DNA of 64,000 nucleotides from Pseudonocardia alaniniphila. GTDB taxonomy: Bacteria > Actinomycetota > Actinomycetes > Mycobacteriales > Pseudonocardiaceae. The DNA lies in assembly GCF_022524485.1 (NCBI RefSeq), contig NZ_JAKXMK010000017.1, forward strand, positions 124,001-188,000. Direction: 5' to 3'. Within the stretch, counting starts at the first letter, position 1. Each line of letters begins with the position of its first letter. Positions 43,572 through 52,468 of this stretch are shown here, piece after piece. Position numbers and translations under genes: made by a program. The notes below the pieces were generated by a model. It did not search any database. It had not been told where the DNA came from and was given only the letters and a program-made list of their open reading frames with translations.

Positions 43572-43611
43572 GTGGGGTACCCGTGACGGCCGGCCGTCAC
43601 GGGTACCCCAC
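43572..43611 (+). terminator. 40-bp perfect palindrome after the solute-binding gene
   Basis: Two 20-bp arms (43572-43591 and 43592-43611) are exact reverse complements with no spacer, and further bases pair past a 1-nt bulge. It starts 7 bp after the stop codon and 92 bp before the permease gene. It likely acts as a partial terminator or an mRNA-stabilising stem. Confidence 0.75.
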
Positions 43612-43703
43612 CGGGTCGTAGCCTTGACTAGTCAACAAGGGCGGTGCTCACCTGCAGCCGCCCACCGGCCGCCCTCCCGCCCGGAAGAAGCAGGACGACC
43701 TCC

Positions 43704-44684
43704 ATGCTCGCTTTCGCCGTGCGCAGGATCCTCATATCGATCCCGATCCTGCTGCTCGCCTCGTTCATCGTGTTCGCGCTGGGCGTCAGCTCCGGCAACC
43801 CACTGGCGCCGCTCCTGGAGAGGAACCCACCGGCGCCCCCCAACGTCATCGCCGCCGAGACGGCGCGGCTGCACCTCGACCAGCCGCTGATCCCTCGCTA
43901 CTTCTCCTGGTTGGGCGGTCTGCTCCACGGAGACTTCGGCCCGTCGGTCATCTCCACCCAGAACATCGGTGCCGAGCTCGGCACCCGGTTCTGGGTGACG
44001 ATCCGGCTGATCGCGCTCGCGATGGTGATCGCGCTGATCCTCGCCGTGGTCGTAGGTGTGCTGAGCGCCGTGAAGCAGTACACGGCCACCGACTACACCA
44101 CCACGTTCCTCGGCTTCCTGTTCCTCGCCATGCCGTCGTTCTGGCTCGCCATCCTGCTCAAGCAGGGCGGGATCGAGTTCAACAAGGCCGTCGACGCCCA
44201 GGTGATCTACACGATCGGCGCTACGTCGATCCCACCACCAGCGGGCACCGGCGCGCAGATCGTCGACGTGCTCGGGCACATGGTGCTGCCCACCATCGCG
44301 CTCGCCCTGATCTCCTACGCGTCCTGGAGCCGGTTCACGCGCGCCTCGATGCTCGAGGTGATGAACAGCGACTACGTGCGGCTGGCCCGGTCGAAGGGGC
44401 TCTCGCGCCGCACGGTCATGGTCAAGCACGCTCTGCGGACGGCGCTCATCCCGCTCACCACGGTCACCGCGCTGGACATCGCCTCCATCATCGGTGGCGC
44501 GGTCGTCACGGAAACCGTCTTCCAGTGGAAGGGCATGGGCGACTTCCTGCTGAACGCCATCCGCACCGAGGACGTCTACGCCGCCTCGTCGTGGCTGCTC
44601 CTCACCGGAGTCATCGTCGTGTTGTTCAATCTGATCGCCGACCTGCTCTACGGCGTACTCGACCCCAGGATCCGCTATGCGTGA
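43704..44684 (+). CDS. Peptide ABC transporter permease (DppB/OppB type)
   Basis: A 326-residue permease with six helices. It starts MLAFAVRRILISIPILLLAS, the DppB-type N terminus. The EAA loop reads RSKGLSRRTVMVKHALRTALIPL and the end motif is LLYGVLDPRIRYA. ATG 43704 is chosen at that N terminus. It overlaps the next permease gene by 8 bp. It forms the channel with the DppC-type protein. Confidence 0.94.
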   Translation: MLAFAVRRILISIPILLLASFIVFALGVSSGNPLAPLLERNPPAPPNVIAAETARLHLDQPLIPRYFSWLGGLLHGDFGPSVISTQNIGAELGTRFWVTIRLIALAMVIALILAVVVGVLSAVKQYTATDYTTTFLGFLFLAMPSFWLAILLKQGGIEFNKAVDAQVIYTIGATSIPPPAGTGAQIVDVLGHMVLPTIALALISYASWSRFTRASMLEVMNSDYVRLARSKGLSRRTVMVKHALRTALIPLTTVTALDIASIIGGAVVTETVFQWKGMGDFLLNAIRTEDVYAASSWLLLTGVIVVLFNLIADLLYGVLDPRIRYA

Positions 44685-45630
44685 GGTAGCCCCGACGCCG
44701 GAGACACCGCCCGTGCCGGCCCCCGGCCCCGGCCCCGGCCCCGGCCGGGAGCGTGCGGCCGAGCGCGAGTTCACCGTGGCCGAGCGCAGCCAGGCGCAGC
44801 TGGTGCTGCGGCGGTTCCTGCAGCACCGGGCAGCGATGATCAGCCTCGTCGTCCTGGTGTTCCTGGTGCTGCTCGCTTACGTGGGCGGGTGGCTCTGGCA
44901 CTACCAGGCGGGTGACATCACCCCGGACAACTCCCAGCCCCCGTCGCTCGACCACCCCTTCGGCACCGACTCCGTGGGCAAGGACCAGTTCGCGGAGGTT
45001 CTGCGCGGTACCCGGATCTCCCTGCAGGTGGCGGTGTCCGTCGCGGTGTTCGCCACGGTGGTCGGCACCATCTGGGGTTCGCTCGCGGGCTACTTCGGTG
45101 GCCGCACCGACTCCTTGCTCATGCGTCTCGCCGACCTTGTGCTGACCCTGCCGCTGATCGCGGTGGCGGCGATGCTCGCGCACAACTTCGGCGGCACCTG
45201 GTACCTCATCGCGCTGGTCATCGCGGTGCTCTACGCCCCGTACGTCTCGCGCGTCTCCCGCGGAGTGGTGCTGTCGCTGCGGGAGAAGGAGTACATCGAA
45301 GCCGCCCGAGCGCTCGGTGCCACGAACACCCGCATCATCGTGCGTCACCTCGTGCCCAATGCGCTCGGCGCGATTCTGGTCAACCTGACGATTCTCGTCG
45401 CGCTCGCCATCCTCCTGGAGACGGCGCTGTCCTACCTGGGCTTCGGCGTGCAGACCCCCGACACGTCGCTCGGCCTGCTCGTCAGCCAGGCACAGACGGC
45501 GCTCACCACCCGGCCGTGGCTCTTCTACTTCCCCGGGCTGTTCATCATCCTGATCGCCCTCACCATCAACTTCATCGGTGACGGTCTGCGCGACGCGCTC
45601 GACCCGCAGCAGAGGAAGGTGCGCCAGTGA
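44677..45630 (+). CDS. Peptide ABC transporter permease (DppC/OppC type)
   Basis: A 317-residue permease. A Pro/Gly-rich N-terminal tail (PAPGPGPGPG) precedes the OppC-type first helix. FGTDSVGKDQFAEVLRGTRISLQV is a family signature, and the EAA loop is ARALGATNTRIIVRHLVPNALG. The end motif is FIGDGLRDALDPQQ. It overlaps both neighbours by 4-8 bp, so the operon is tightly coupled. Confidence 0.94.
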   Translation: MREVAPTPETPPVPAPGPGPGPGRERAAEREFTVAERSQAQLVLRRFLQHRAAMISLVVLVFLVLLAYVGGWLWHYQAGDITPDNSQPPSLDHPFGTDSVGKDQFAEVLRGTRISLQVAVSVAVFATVVGTIWGSLAGYFGGRTDSLLMRLADLVLTLPLIAVAAMLAHNFGGTWYLIALVIAVLYAPYVSRVSRGVVLSLREKEYIEAARALGATNTRIIVRHLVPNALGAILVNLTILVALAILLETALSYLGFGVQTPDTSLGLLVSQAQTALTTRPWLFYFPGLFIILIALTINFIGDGLRDALDPQQRKVRQ

Positions 45631-46745
45631 CGGAGGACCCCCTCGCCGTCTCGACCACCGCGACCACTCGGCGAAACGGTGCCGCACACGAGCTCGTACT
45701 GGAGGTCAGCGACCTCACCGTCGGCTTCCCGAGCGACGACGGCCTGGTGCAGGCGGTGCGCGGAGTCAGCTACGGGCTGCGCGCCGGAGAGGTCCTCGGG
45801 ATCGTCGGGGAGTCCGGCTCCGGCAAGTCCGTCACCTCGCTCGCGGTGATGGGGCTGCTGCCGGGCAACGCGCAGGTGTCGGGTTCGGTGCGCTTCCGGG
45901 GCAAGGAGCTGCTGGGCGCGCCGGAGTCGGAACTGAACACGGTGCGCGGGCGCAGCGTGGCGATGATCTTCCAGGACCCCATGACGTCGCTGAACCCGGT
46001 GTACTCGGTGGGCTACCAGATCGCCGAGGCCGTCCGCGCGCACCACGACGTCAGCAAGGCCGCCGCCCTTGACCGGGCCGCCGAACTGCTCGACACGGTG
46101 CGCATCCCGAACCCGCGCCAGCGCCTGGAGAACTACCCGCACGAGATGTCGGGCGGGATGCGCCAGCGCGTGGTGATCGCGATCGCGATGGCCAACGACC
46201 CCGACGTGATCATCGCCGACGAGCCCACCACCGCGCTCGACGTCACGGTGCAGGCGCAGATCATGGACGCCCTGCAGCTCGCGCAGCAGGAGACCGGCGC
46301 CGCGATGGTGCTGATCACGCACGACCTCGGCGTCATCGCAGGCCAGGCCGACCGCGTGATGGTGATGTACGCGGGCAAGCTGGTGGAGGTCGGCACCGCG
46401 GAGGACGTGTTCTACACCCCGCGGATGCCTTACACGTTCGGGCTGCTGGGCAGCCTGCCACGGCTCGACCGGCCCAGCGAGCGGCTCACCCCGATCGAGG
46501 GTTCGCCGCCCTCCGTGGTCAACATGCCGCCGGGGTGCCCGTTCACCCCGCGTTGCCCGCTGGCCGTGGCCATCTGCGACGAGGTCGAGCCGAACCTGGA
46601 GATCACCACGGGGCCCGGTCACCTCGCTGCCTGCCACCGCTCCGACGCCCTCGTCGGCGCGAGCCCTGGCGACGTGTTCGAGACCGAGGTGGTCGACACG
46701 GAGGCGCTCGCGCACTTCGTGAGCGAGGACGAGGGGCAAGCATGA
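45627..46745 (+). CDS. Peptide ABC transporter ATP-binding protein (DppD/OppD type)
   Basis: A 372-residue ATPase. Walker A is GESGSGKSVTSLAVMGLLP, signature MSGGMRQRVVIAIAMA, Walker B VIIADEPTTALDVT, H-loop LITHDLGVIAG. The C-terminal oligopeptide/dipeptide domain carries CPFTPRCPLAVAIC-type cysteines, which in some homologues hold an iron-sulfur cluster. GTG 45627 overlaps the previous stop by GTGA. Confidence 0.95.
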   Translation: MTEDPLAVSTTATTRRNGAAHELVLEVSDLTVGFPSDDGLVQAVRGVSYGLRAGEVLGIVGESGSGKSVTSLAVMGLLPGNAQVSGSVRFRGKELLGAPESELNTVRGRSVAMIFQDPMTSLNPVYSVGYQIAEAVRAHHDVSKAAALDRAAELLDTVRIPNPRQRLENYPHEMSGGMRQRVVIAIAMANDPDVIIADEPTTALDVTVQAQIMDALQLAQQETGAAMVLITHDLGVIAGQADRVMVMYAGKLVEVGTAEDVFYTPRMPYTFGLLGSLPRLDRPSERLTPIEGSPPSVVNMPPGCPFTPRCPLAVAICDEVEPNLEITTGPGHLAACHRSDALVGASPGDVFETEVVDTEALAHFVSEDEGQA

Positions 46746-47797
46746 CAGCGCCGGCGATAGACCAGGGTGGTTCGTCCCCTGCCGGTTCCGAGCCGATCCT
46801 GTCGGCCCGCAACCTGGTCAAGCACTTCCCGATCCGTTCGACGGGTCTCATCCGCCGCCAGGTCGGCACGGTGCACGCCGTGTGTGACGTGTCGTTCGAC
46901 CTCGGTCGTGGCGAGACGCTCGGGCTGGTCGGCGAGTCGGGCTGTGGCAAGTCGACCACGGCGCGGATGGTCCTGAATCTCATCGAGGCCACGTCGGGCG
47001 AGGTGCTCTACGACGGCACCAACCTCACCACGCTGCCGCCGAAGAAGATGCGCGCGCTGCGCCAGGACCTGCAGATCGTGTTCCAGGACCCTTACGCGTC
47101 GCTCGATCCGCGGATGCCGGTGAACGAGATCGTGGCCGAGCCGCTGCGCATCCACGACCGGTACGACCGGGGCGGACGCACCGCGGTGCAGGACCTGTTG
47201 CGCACGGTCGGGCTCAAGCCCGAGCACGGCAACCGGTTCCCGCACGAGTTCTCCGGCGGGCAGCGCCAGCGGATCGGGGTGGCCCGTGCGCTCGCCCTGC
47301 GGCCCAAGGTGCTCGTGCTCGACGAGCCGGTGTCCGCCCTCGACGTCTCGATCCAGGCGGGCGTGCTCAACCTGCTCGACGAGCTGCAGGCCGAGCTGGG
47401 CCTGTCCTACCTGTTCGTCTCGCACGACCTGTCGGTGGTGCGCCACATCGCCAACCGGATCGCCGTCATGTACCTGGGGCGGATCGTGGAGACGGGCACG
47501 GCGAGCGAGCTGTTCGAGGGCCCCGCACACCCCTACACCCAGGCGCTCATCTCGGCGATCCCGCTGCCCGACCCGCGCAAGCAGCGGGCCAGGGAGCGGA
47601 TCACGGTGGTCGGCGACGTGCCCAGCCCGGCCGACCCGCCCAGCGGGTGCCGGTTCCGCACGCGCTGCCCGAAGTTCGCCGCTGAGCTGAGCGACGCCGA
47701 GCGCAGCCGGTGTGTGGACGAGATCCCGCAGTTGGTGGACCGCGGCCAGGGCCACCCGGCTGCGTGCCACTACGCGGAGCGCAAGAGCCTGATCTGA
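46742..47797 (+). CDS. Peptide ABC transporter ATP-binding protein (DppF/OppF type)
   Basis: A 351-residue ATPase, last gene of the operon. Walker A is GESGCGKSTTARMVLNLIE, signature FSGGQRQRIGVARALAL, Walker B VLVLDEPVSALDVS, H-loop LFVSHDLSVVRHI. The C-terminal domain has PSGCRFRTRCPKF and PAACHYAE cysteines. ATG 46742 overlaps the previous gene by ATGA. With the four genes upstream it makes a complete peptide importer. Confidence 0.95.
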   Translation: MTAPAIDQGGSSPAGSEPILSARNLVKHFPIRSTGLIRRQVGTVHAVCDVSFDLGRGETLGLVGESGCGKSTTARMVLNLIEATSGEVLYDGTNLTTLPPKKMRALRQDLQIVFQDPYASLDPRMPVNEIVAEPLRIHDRYDRGGRTAVQDLLRTVGLKPEHGNRFPHEFSGGQRQRIGVARALALRPKVLVLDEPVSALDVSIQAGVLNLLDELQAELGLSYLFVSHDLSVVRHIANRIAVMYLGRIVETGTASELFEGPAHPYTQALISAIPLPDPRKQRARERITVVGDVPSPADPPSGCRFRTRCPKFAAELSDAERSRCVDEIPQLVDRGQGHPAACHYAERKSLI

Positions 47798-47881
47798 CGT
47801 GGGAGCGAGCGTTCGACCGGCGACGGGGCCCGGCGGGCGGCGTGATCAGCGCACCGCCGGGGCCGCCCGTAGAGTGCGCTC

Positions 47882-48790
47882 GTGACGCTCGTTCCCCGGC
47901 GCCGGCTGCTGCTGGTGCACGCCCACCCGGATGACGAGACGCTCGCCACCGGCGGCACGATCGCGCGCTACGCGGCCGAGGCGGACACCTCGGTCACCGT
48001 GGTGACCTGCACTCTCGGCGAGCAGGGCGAGGTGATCCCGCCGGAGCTCGCACTGCTCGCCCCCGACGAGTCCGACCAGCTCGGCGGCTACCGGATCGGT
48101 GAGCTCGCCGGCGCCTGCGCCGCACTGGGCGTGCGGGACCACCGGTTCCTCGGCGGCGTGGGGCGTTGGCGCGACTCGGGCATGGCACTCGCAGGCCACG
48201 GTGTCCGTGCCGCCACACCGGAGCACCTGCATCCGCGGGCGTTCGCGCGCCCGGAGTCGTTCGCAGAACAGGTGGACGCGCTGGTCGCGGTGCTGGACGA
48301 GGTGCGCCCCCAGGTGGTGGTGACGTACGCGGCCGACGGCGGCTACGGCCATCCCGACCACGTCCGCGCCCACGAGATCACCGTGGCCGCGGTGGCGCGC
48401 GTGCCGGCCAAACTGTACTTCAGCGTGATCGCCCGCTCCACACTCGACGCCGGGCTGGCCACACTCGCCACGGCCACCGGGCTGCCGTTCCGCCTGCCAG
48501 TGCCCGACGAGCTGCCCAGCGTGCCCGACAAGGCGATCAGCGCGCGCGTCGACGTCAGTGGGCAGCGCCGGGCACGAATCGCGGCCATGCGGGCCCACGC
48601 CACCCAGATCGCGCTCTGGGACAGCGGCGACGTCATCGCGCTCGCCATGAGCAACCTCGTTGCCCAACCGCTGCTCGACGTGGAGGAGTACGTGGCGGCC
48701 GACGACGCCGGTGGGCCCGCGAAGGATCTGATCGAGGACCTCTTCGCCGATGCCGGTGCCGGCGATGGGTCCGGCGACGGCGATGAGTGA
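47882..48790 (+). CDS. mshB: GlcNAc-inositol deacetylase of mycothiol synthesis
   Basis: A 302-residue zinc deacetylase removing the acetyl group from GlcNAc-inositol, the second step in mycothiol synthesis after MshA and its phosphatase. Residues 14-19 are AHPDDE (zinc ligands His15 and Asp18); the third ligand is in YGHPDHVRAHE. Length agrees with MshB. TAGAGT (47870-47875) ends 6 nt before GTG 47882, with no ribosome binding site, so the mRNA is probably leaderless. The next gene starts 8 bp inside it. Confidence 0.95.
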   Translation: MTLVPRRRLLLVHAHPDDETLATGGTIARYAAEADTSVTVVTCTLGEQGEVIPPELALLAPDESDQLGGYRIGELAGACAALGVRDHRFLGGVGRWRDSGMALAGHGVRAATPEHLHPRAFARPESFAEQVDALVAVLDEVRPQVVVTYAADGGYGHPDHVRAHEITVAAVARVPAKLYFSVIARSTLDAGLATLATATGLPFRLPVPDELPSVPDKAISARVDVSGQRRARIAAMRAHATQIALWDSGDVIALAMSNLVAQPLLDVEEYVAADDAGGPAKDLIEDLFADAGAGDGSGDGDE

Positions 48791-49181
48791 GCCCGTGAAG
48801 CCTGGGCCGCCCACGACGTCCGACGGCGCCGTGCTCGGGCTGCTCGTCCTCGACGGCGTGTTGCTGGGCGCGTTGGGGTTGGTGCTGACGCCGCTCTACG
48901 CAGGTGGTGTGCCGGTGCCGGTGGGCGTGGTGCTCTCGGTGCTGATCGTGCCGTGGCTCGTGTTCCGGGCCGCCGAGGTCGACCCACGGCCGTCACGGGC
49001 GGGGGCGCCGCTGCTGGCGTGGGTGGTCGCAGTCGCGGTACTCGGTCTCACCGGTCCGGGCGGTGACGTGATGCTGCCCGCCACGTGGCAATCGCTCCTG
49101 CTGGTCATCGGTGGTATCGGGGCGGGGCTGTGGGCCCTGCGGAGCGTGCTCAACTCGGAGCACGGGAGGAACGGTGGCTGA
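48783..49181 (+). CDS. Small membrane protein next to mshB
   Basis: A 132-residue protein with four hydrophobic segments: VLGLLVLDGVLLGALGLVLTP, VGVVLSVLIVPWLVFRAA, LLAWVVAVAVLGLTG and LLLVIGGIGAGLWAL. ATG 48783 overlaps the mshB end by 8 bp. A similar membrane protein follows mshB in mycobacteria (Rv1171, from memory). Function unknown. Confidence 0.8.
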   Translation: MSEPVKPGPPTTSDGAVLGLLVLDGVLLGALGLVLTPLYAGGVPVPVGVVLSVLIVPWLVFRAAEVDPRPSRAGAPLLAWVVAVAVLGLTGPGGDVMLPATWQSLLLVIGGIGAGLWALRSVLNSEHGRNGG

Positions 49182-49923
49182 GGCGATCCCCGACTCGGCG
49201 ATCGTCGCGGTGCTACGGCCGTTCGTGCGCGCGACCCGTCCGGTGCTCACGGGCCTGCGCGAGTCCGACCCGTTCGATCTGCGGGCGCGCGTGCTGTCCT
49301 CCGACAACGGCGAGCGCGGACTGGGGGAGAAGCTGCTCGACATGGTGGCCGCCGTCGAGGTGCCCGGCACCGCGGCATGGGCTGCGATGGGCGTCCCGGC
49401 CCGTTCGCGCTGGTGGGTGCATCGCGTCGGCCGGTTCACCACCCTGGTCGCCGCTGTTCCCGGGCTGGGCGGAGCGTGGCTGAGCCGGCTGCCGCTGTCG
49501 AAGGTGCTCGGCGCCGCGGGGCAGGGGCTGCTGCTCGTCGCGATCGCGGGTGAGCACGGCGTCCACGACGAGGAAGAGCTCGTGAAGCTGCTGGGCGGGG
49601 TGATGTTCCAGCGCGATCTGACGGTGCGGCCGCCGAGCACGGCGGATGACGTCGCTGCCGACGCGCGCGCCGCCGAACTGACCGGCGACCTCGACGATCC
49701 GGGGCGACCGCCCACGGTGAGGCGCGTAGCGAACGCGGTATGGCGGCTCGGGCGAGCCCTGCTCGCCGTGGAGGACGAGCTGGACAAGCGCCCGCACGGG
49801 AACTTCCTGCACGAGGGCCTCGGGATGCTGCCGGTGGTCGGAGCGGTGGGGAAGTACCTCGGTGAGTGGTCGGGGCTCAAGCGGGCGGCGCGTGAGGCCG
49901 AGAAGCGCCTGCAGAGCAGGTGA
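49174..49923 (+). CDS. Conserved hypothetical protein, EcsC/DUF-like helical
   Basis: A 249-residue protein of unknown function. It is helical and amphipathic, with a Gly-rich central stretch (VLGAAGQGLLLVAIAGEHGV) and a C-terminal GLGMLPVVGAVGKYLGEWSGL that could lie on a membrane, somewhat like EcsC-type proteins. GTG 49174 follows GGGAGG and overlaps the previous gene by 8 bp, so it belongs to the mshB operon. Confidence 0.68.
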   Translation: MAEAIPDSAIVAVLRPFVRATRPVLTGLRESDPFDLRARVLSSDNGERGLGEKLLDMVAAVEVPGTAAWAAMGVPARSRWWVHRVGRFTTLVAAVPGLGGAWLSRLPLSKVLGAAGQGLLLVAIAGEHGVHDEEELVKLLGGVMFQRDLTVRPPSTADDVAADARAAELTGDLDDPGRPPTVRRVANAVWRLGRALLAVEDELDKRPHGNFLHEGLGMLPVVGAVGKYLGEWSGLKRAAREAEKRLQSR

Positions 49924-49933
49924 CCAGGCAGCC

Positions 49934-50899
49934 TCAGCCGGCCGGGGGCACGAGGTAGCGGTACTGGTGATGCTCCACGTAGCCGAGCCGGTCGTAGAGC
50001 GCCACCGCCCCCGTGTTGTGCAGCGCCACCTGCAGCACTGCCCAGCGCGCGCCGTGCTCGCGGCCCCACTCCGCCGCCGAGGCGAGCAACACCGTCGCGA
50101 GCCCTTGCCGCCGTGCCGCCGGTGCCACCTCCAGCACGGACACGTGCAGGTGGTCCTCCACCACGGTCGCCCGCACCGACCCGATGACCGTCCCGTCCGG
50201 GCCGGTGATCTGGCCGAACGCGGTGCGAGGATCGCCGCCCGGATCCAGGACGTGCCGCTGCGCAGCCGTCGGGAGGGCGCCGAGCGCCAGCCGCCACCAC
50301 CCGTCGGAGGGACGCTCGGGCAGCTCCACACGCGGGTCGAGGGTGCCCCGCAGCGGCGCCACCAGCACCGCGACCTCAGCGCCCCTCTCGTGTGCCACGT
50401 CGAGCCCCCAGCCCTCGGCCGCCACCGCCTTGTCCCACGGCGAGCCCACCGGGACGTGCACGCGTGCCCGTATCCCGTGCTCGCGGGCGAAGGCGCGCAC
50501 GGCGTCGAGGGCCGCCGGGACGGGCATCCCCGGGTCCCCGATCGCGAGCGCGGAGTTGGCCCGGCCGGTGAAGCCGTCCGCGGCGCGGAGGCGCCAGGCA
50601 CCGAGCGGCCGGTCCACCACGGCGGGCCAGGCGTCCGCGCAGAGGGCCTCGAGCCGTGTCACCGCAGCAAGCGGGGCCCGTCGTGGTGGCGCGGGTGGCA
50701 CGACGCGCACGGCGACCACGGCGGCGCGCTCGACGCGGACGGGGCCGCGCCGGGTCTCCACCAGCACCGCACCAGGGCCGTCCGTACGGAGCTCGCCGAC
50801 GGCGTCGGTGTAGAGCGGCCTGCCGTCGCGGTCGCCGATCCGGTACCGCAGCGACACCCGCTCGCCGATGAGCTCGCTCGCTATCTCCACCAGCGCCAT
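49934..50899 (-). CDS. GNAT acetyltransferase with N-terminal SH3-like domain (Rv0428c-like)
   Basis: A 321-residue protein. Residues 1-70 form a small beta domain (ERVSLRYRIGDRDGRPLYTDAVGEL). A linker follows, and the C-terminal half is a GNAT domain with LHVSVLEVAPAARRQGLATVLLASA (acetyl-CoA loop RRQGLA) and NTGAVALYDRLGYVEHHQYRY. The layout recalls mycobacterial Rv0428c proteins. The substrate is unknown. It converges with the mshB operon. Confidence 0.82.
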   Translation of the reverse strand: MALVEIASELIGERVSLRYRIGDRDGRPLYTDAVGELRTDGPGAVLVETRRGPVRVERAAVVAVRVVPPAPPRRAPLAAVTRLEALCADAWPAVVDRPLGAWRLRAADGFTGRANSALAIGDPGMPVPAALDAVRAFAREHGIRARVHVPVGSPWDKAVAAEGWGLDVAHERGAEVAVLVAPLRGTLDPRVELPERPSDGWWRLALGALPTAAQRHVLDPGGDPRTAFGQITGPDGTVIGSVRATVVEDHLHVSVLEVAPAARRQGLATVLLASAAEWGREHGARWAVLQVALHNTGAVALYDRLGYVEHHQYRYLVPPAG

Positions 50900-51012
50900 C
50901 TGTCCAGGATCCGCCTGCCGGTACGAGCCTCGTCACACTCCCCCGACTCCCGCTCGAAACGGCAGCCGGGACATACTGGAACCCATCTGAACGCCCGAGT
51001 GGAGGACCACCC

Positions 51013-51339
51013 GTGACCTACGTGATCGCCGAGCCCTGCGTCGACCTACTGGACAAGGCGTGCATCGAGGAGTGTCCGGTGGACTGCATCTACGAGGGCG
51101 GCCGGATGCTCTACATCCACCCTGACGAGTGTGTCGACTGCGGAGCGTGCGAGCCGGTCTGCCCCGTTGAGGCGATCTACTACGAGGACGACGTCCCCGA
51201 GCAGTGGAGCGCGTACACGAAGGCGAATGTCGACTTCTTCGACGAGCTGGGCTCGCCCGGCGGTGCGTCGAAGATCGGCAAGGTCGAGCGCGACGTCGAG
51301 CCCGCGCTGAGCCTGCCGCCGCAGCAGCACGACGAGTGA
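51013..51339 (+). CDS. fdxC: Ferredoxin with 3Fe-4S and 4Fe-4S clusters
   Basis: A 108-residue seven-iron-type ferredoxin. Cysteines are at CVDLLDKACIEECPVDC in the first motif and CVDCGACEPVCP in the second. The C-terminal extension is typical of actinobacterial FdxA/FdxC. GTG 51013 follows GGAGGA. It precedes dapC, as in mycobacteria, but the partner reductase or P450 is unknown. Confidence 0.94.
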   Translation: MTYVIAEPCVDLLDKACIEECPVDCIYEGGRMLYIHPDECVDCGACEPVCPVEAIYYEDDVPEQWSAYTKANVDFFDELGSPGGASKIGKVERDVEPALSLPPQQHDE

Positions 51340-51370
51340 GGAGACTCGAACCTGTGACAGCCGCTGCAGC

Positions 51371-52468
51371 ATGGTGAAGATCGACCTCCCGGACTTTCCC
51401 TGGGATTCCCTCGCCGAGGACACCAAGCTCGCCAAGGCCCACCCCGGCGGGATCGTGGATCTGTCGGTGGGCACTCCCGTCGACCCCGTTCCGGACGTGG
51501 TGCGGTCAGCGCTCACCGGCCCGGCTGCGGACGTCCCCGGCTATCCGACCACCCACGGACCCGACTCACTGCGCGAGGCGATCGCGGGCGCCATGGCCCG
51601 CCGGTTCGGCGTCACGGTCGATCCGGTCGCGGTCGTGCCCACGATCGGTCTCAAGGAGACCGTGGCCTGGCTGCCGACGATGCTGGGCGCCGGTGCGGGC
51701 GACACGGTCGTGATCCCGGAGCTGGCCTACCCGACCTACGAGGTCGGTGCCCGGCTGGCCGGTGCCGACTTCGTCCGCTCGGACTCCACCATCGCGCTGG
51801 GTCCGCAGCGGGTTGCCCTGGTCTGGCTGAACTCTCCTTCCAACCCGACGGGGCGGGTGCTGCCGGCCGAGCACATGCGCAAGGTCGTGGAGTGGGCCCG
51901 CGAGCGCGGAGCCGTGGTGGCGTCCGACGAGTGCTACCTCTCGCTCGCGCCCGCCGAACAGCGTGCGGTGTCGGTGCTGCATCCCGACGTCTGCGGTGGC
52001 TCCCACGAGGGCCTGCTGGCCCTGCACTCCATGTCGAAGACCTCGAACATGGCCGGTTACCGCGCCTCGTTCGTCACGGGTGACCCAGCGCTGGTCGCCA
52101 GCCTGCTGGAGCTGCGCAAGCACATCGGCATGATGGTCCCGCGGCCGGTGCAGGCGGCGCTGGCCGCCGCGACGTCCGACGACGCGCACGTGACGGCGCA
52201 GGCCGAGATCTACGTCCGGCGCCGGGCCACGCTGCGGGCCGCGGTGGAGGCCGCCGGCATGCGCGTGGACCACTCCGAGGCCGGGTTGTACCTGTGGGCC
52301 ACCGCGGGGGAGGACTCCCGGTTGACGGTGCACAGGCTGGCGAAGCAGGGTGTCCTGGTGGCGCCAGGCGAGTTCTACGGGCCGGCCGGAACCCAGCACG
52401 TGCGGGTCGCCCTCACCGCGTCCGACGAGCGGATCGCGGCGGCGGCGGAGCGGTTACCAGCGGCGTGA
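51371..52468 (+). CDS. dapC: Succinyldiaminopimelate transaminase
   Basis: A 365-residue PLP aminotransferase (fold type I). N-terminal LPDFPWDSLAEDTKLAKAHP and VDLSVGTPVDPVPD are typical of actinobacterial DapC. The PLP lysine is in HSMSKTSNMAGYRASF. The enzyme converts N-succinyl-2-amino-6-ketopimelate to N-succinyl-LL-diaminopimelate, using glutamate as donor. ATG 51371 has a weak ribosome binding site. It overlaps the MFS gene by GTGA. Confidence 0.93.
   Translation: MVKIDLPDFPWDSLAEDTKLAKAHPGGIVDLSVGTPVDPVPDVVRSALTGPAADVPGYPTTHGPDSLREAIAGAMARRFGVTVDPVAVVPTIGLKETVAWLPTMLGAGAGDTVVIPELAYPTYEVGARLAGADFVRSDSTIALGPQRVALVWLNSPSNPTGRVLPAEHMRKVVEWARERGAVVASDECYLSLAPAEQRAVSVLHPDVCGGSHEGLLALHSMSKTSNMAGYRASFVTGDPALVASLLELRKHIGMMVPRPVQAALAAATSDDAHVTAQAEIYVRRRATLRAAVEAAGMRVDHSEAGLYLWATAGEDSRLTVHRLAKQGVLVAPGEFYGPAGTQHVRVALTASDERIAAAAERLPAA

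Noticed and set aside
41705..43600. A 631-codon minus-strand frame opposite the substrate-binding gene
   Set aside because: It is antisense to a clear SBP_bac_5 lipoprotein, with GC-rich codon bias typical of shadow frames and no domain.
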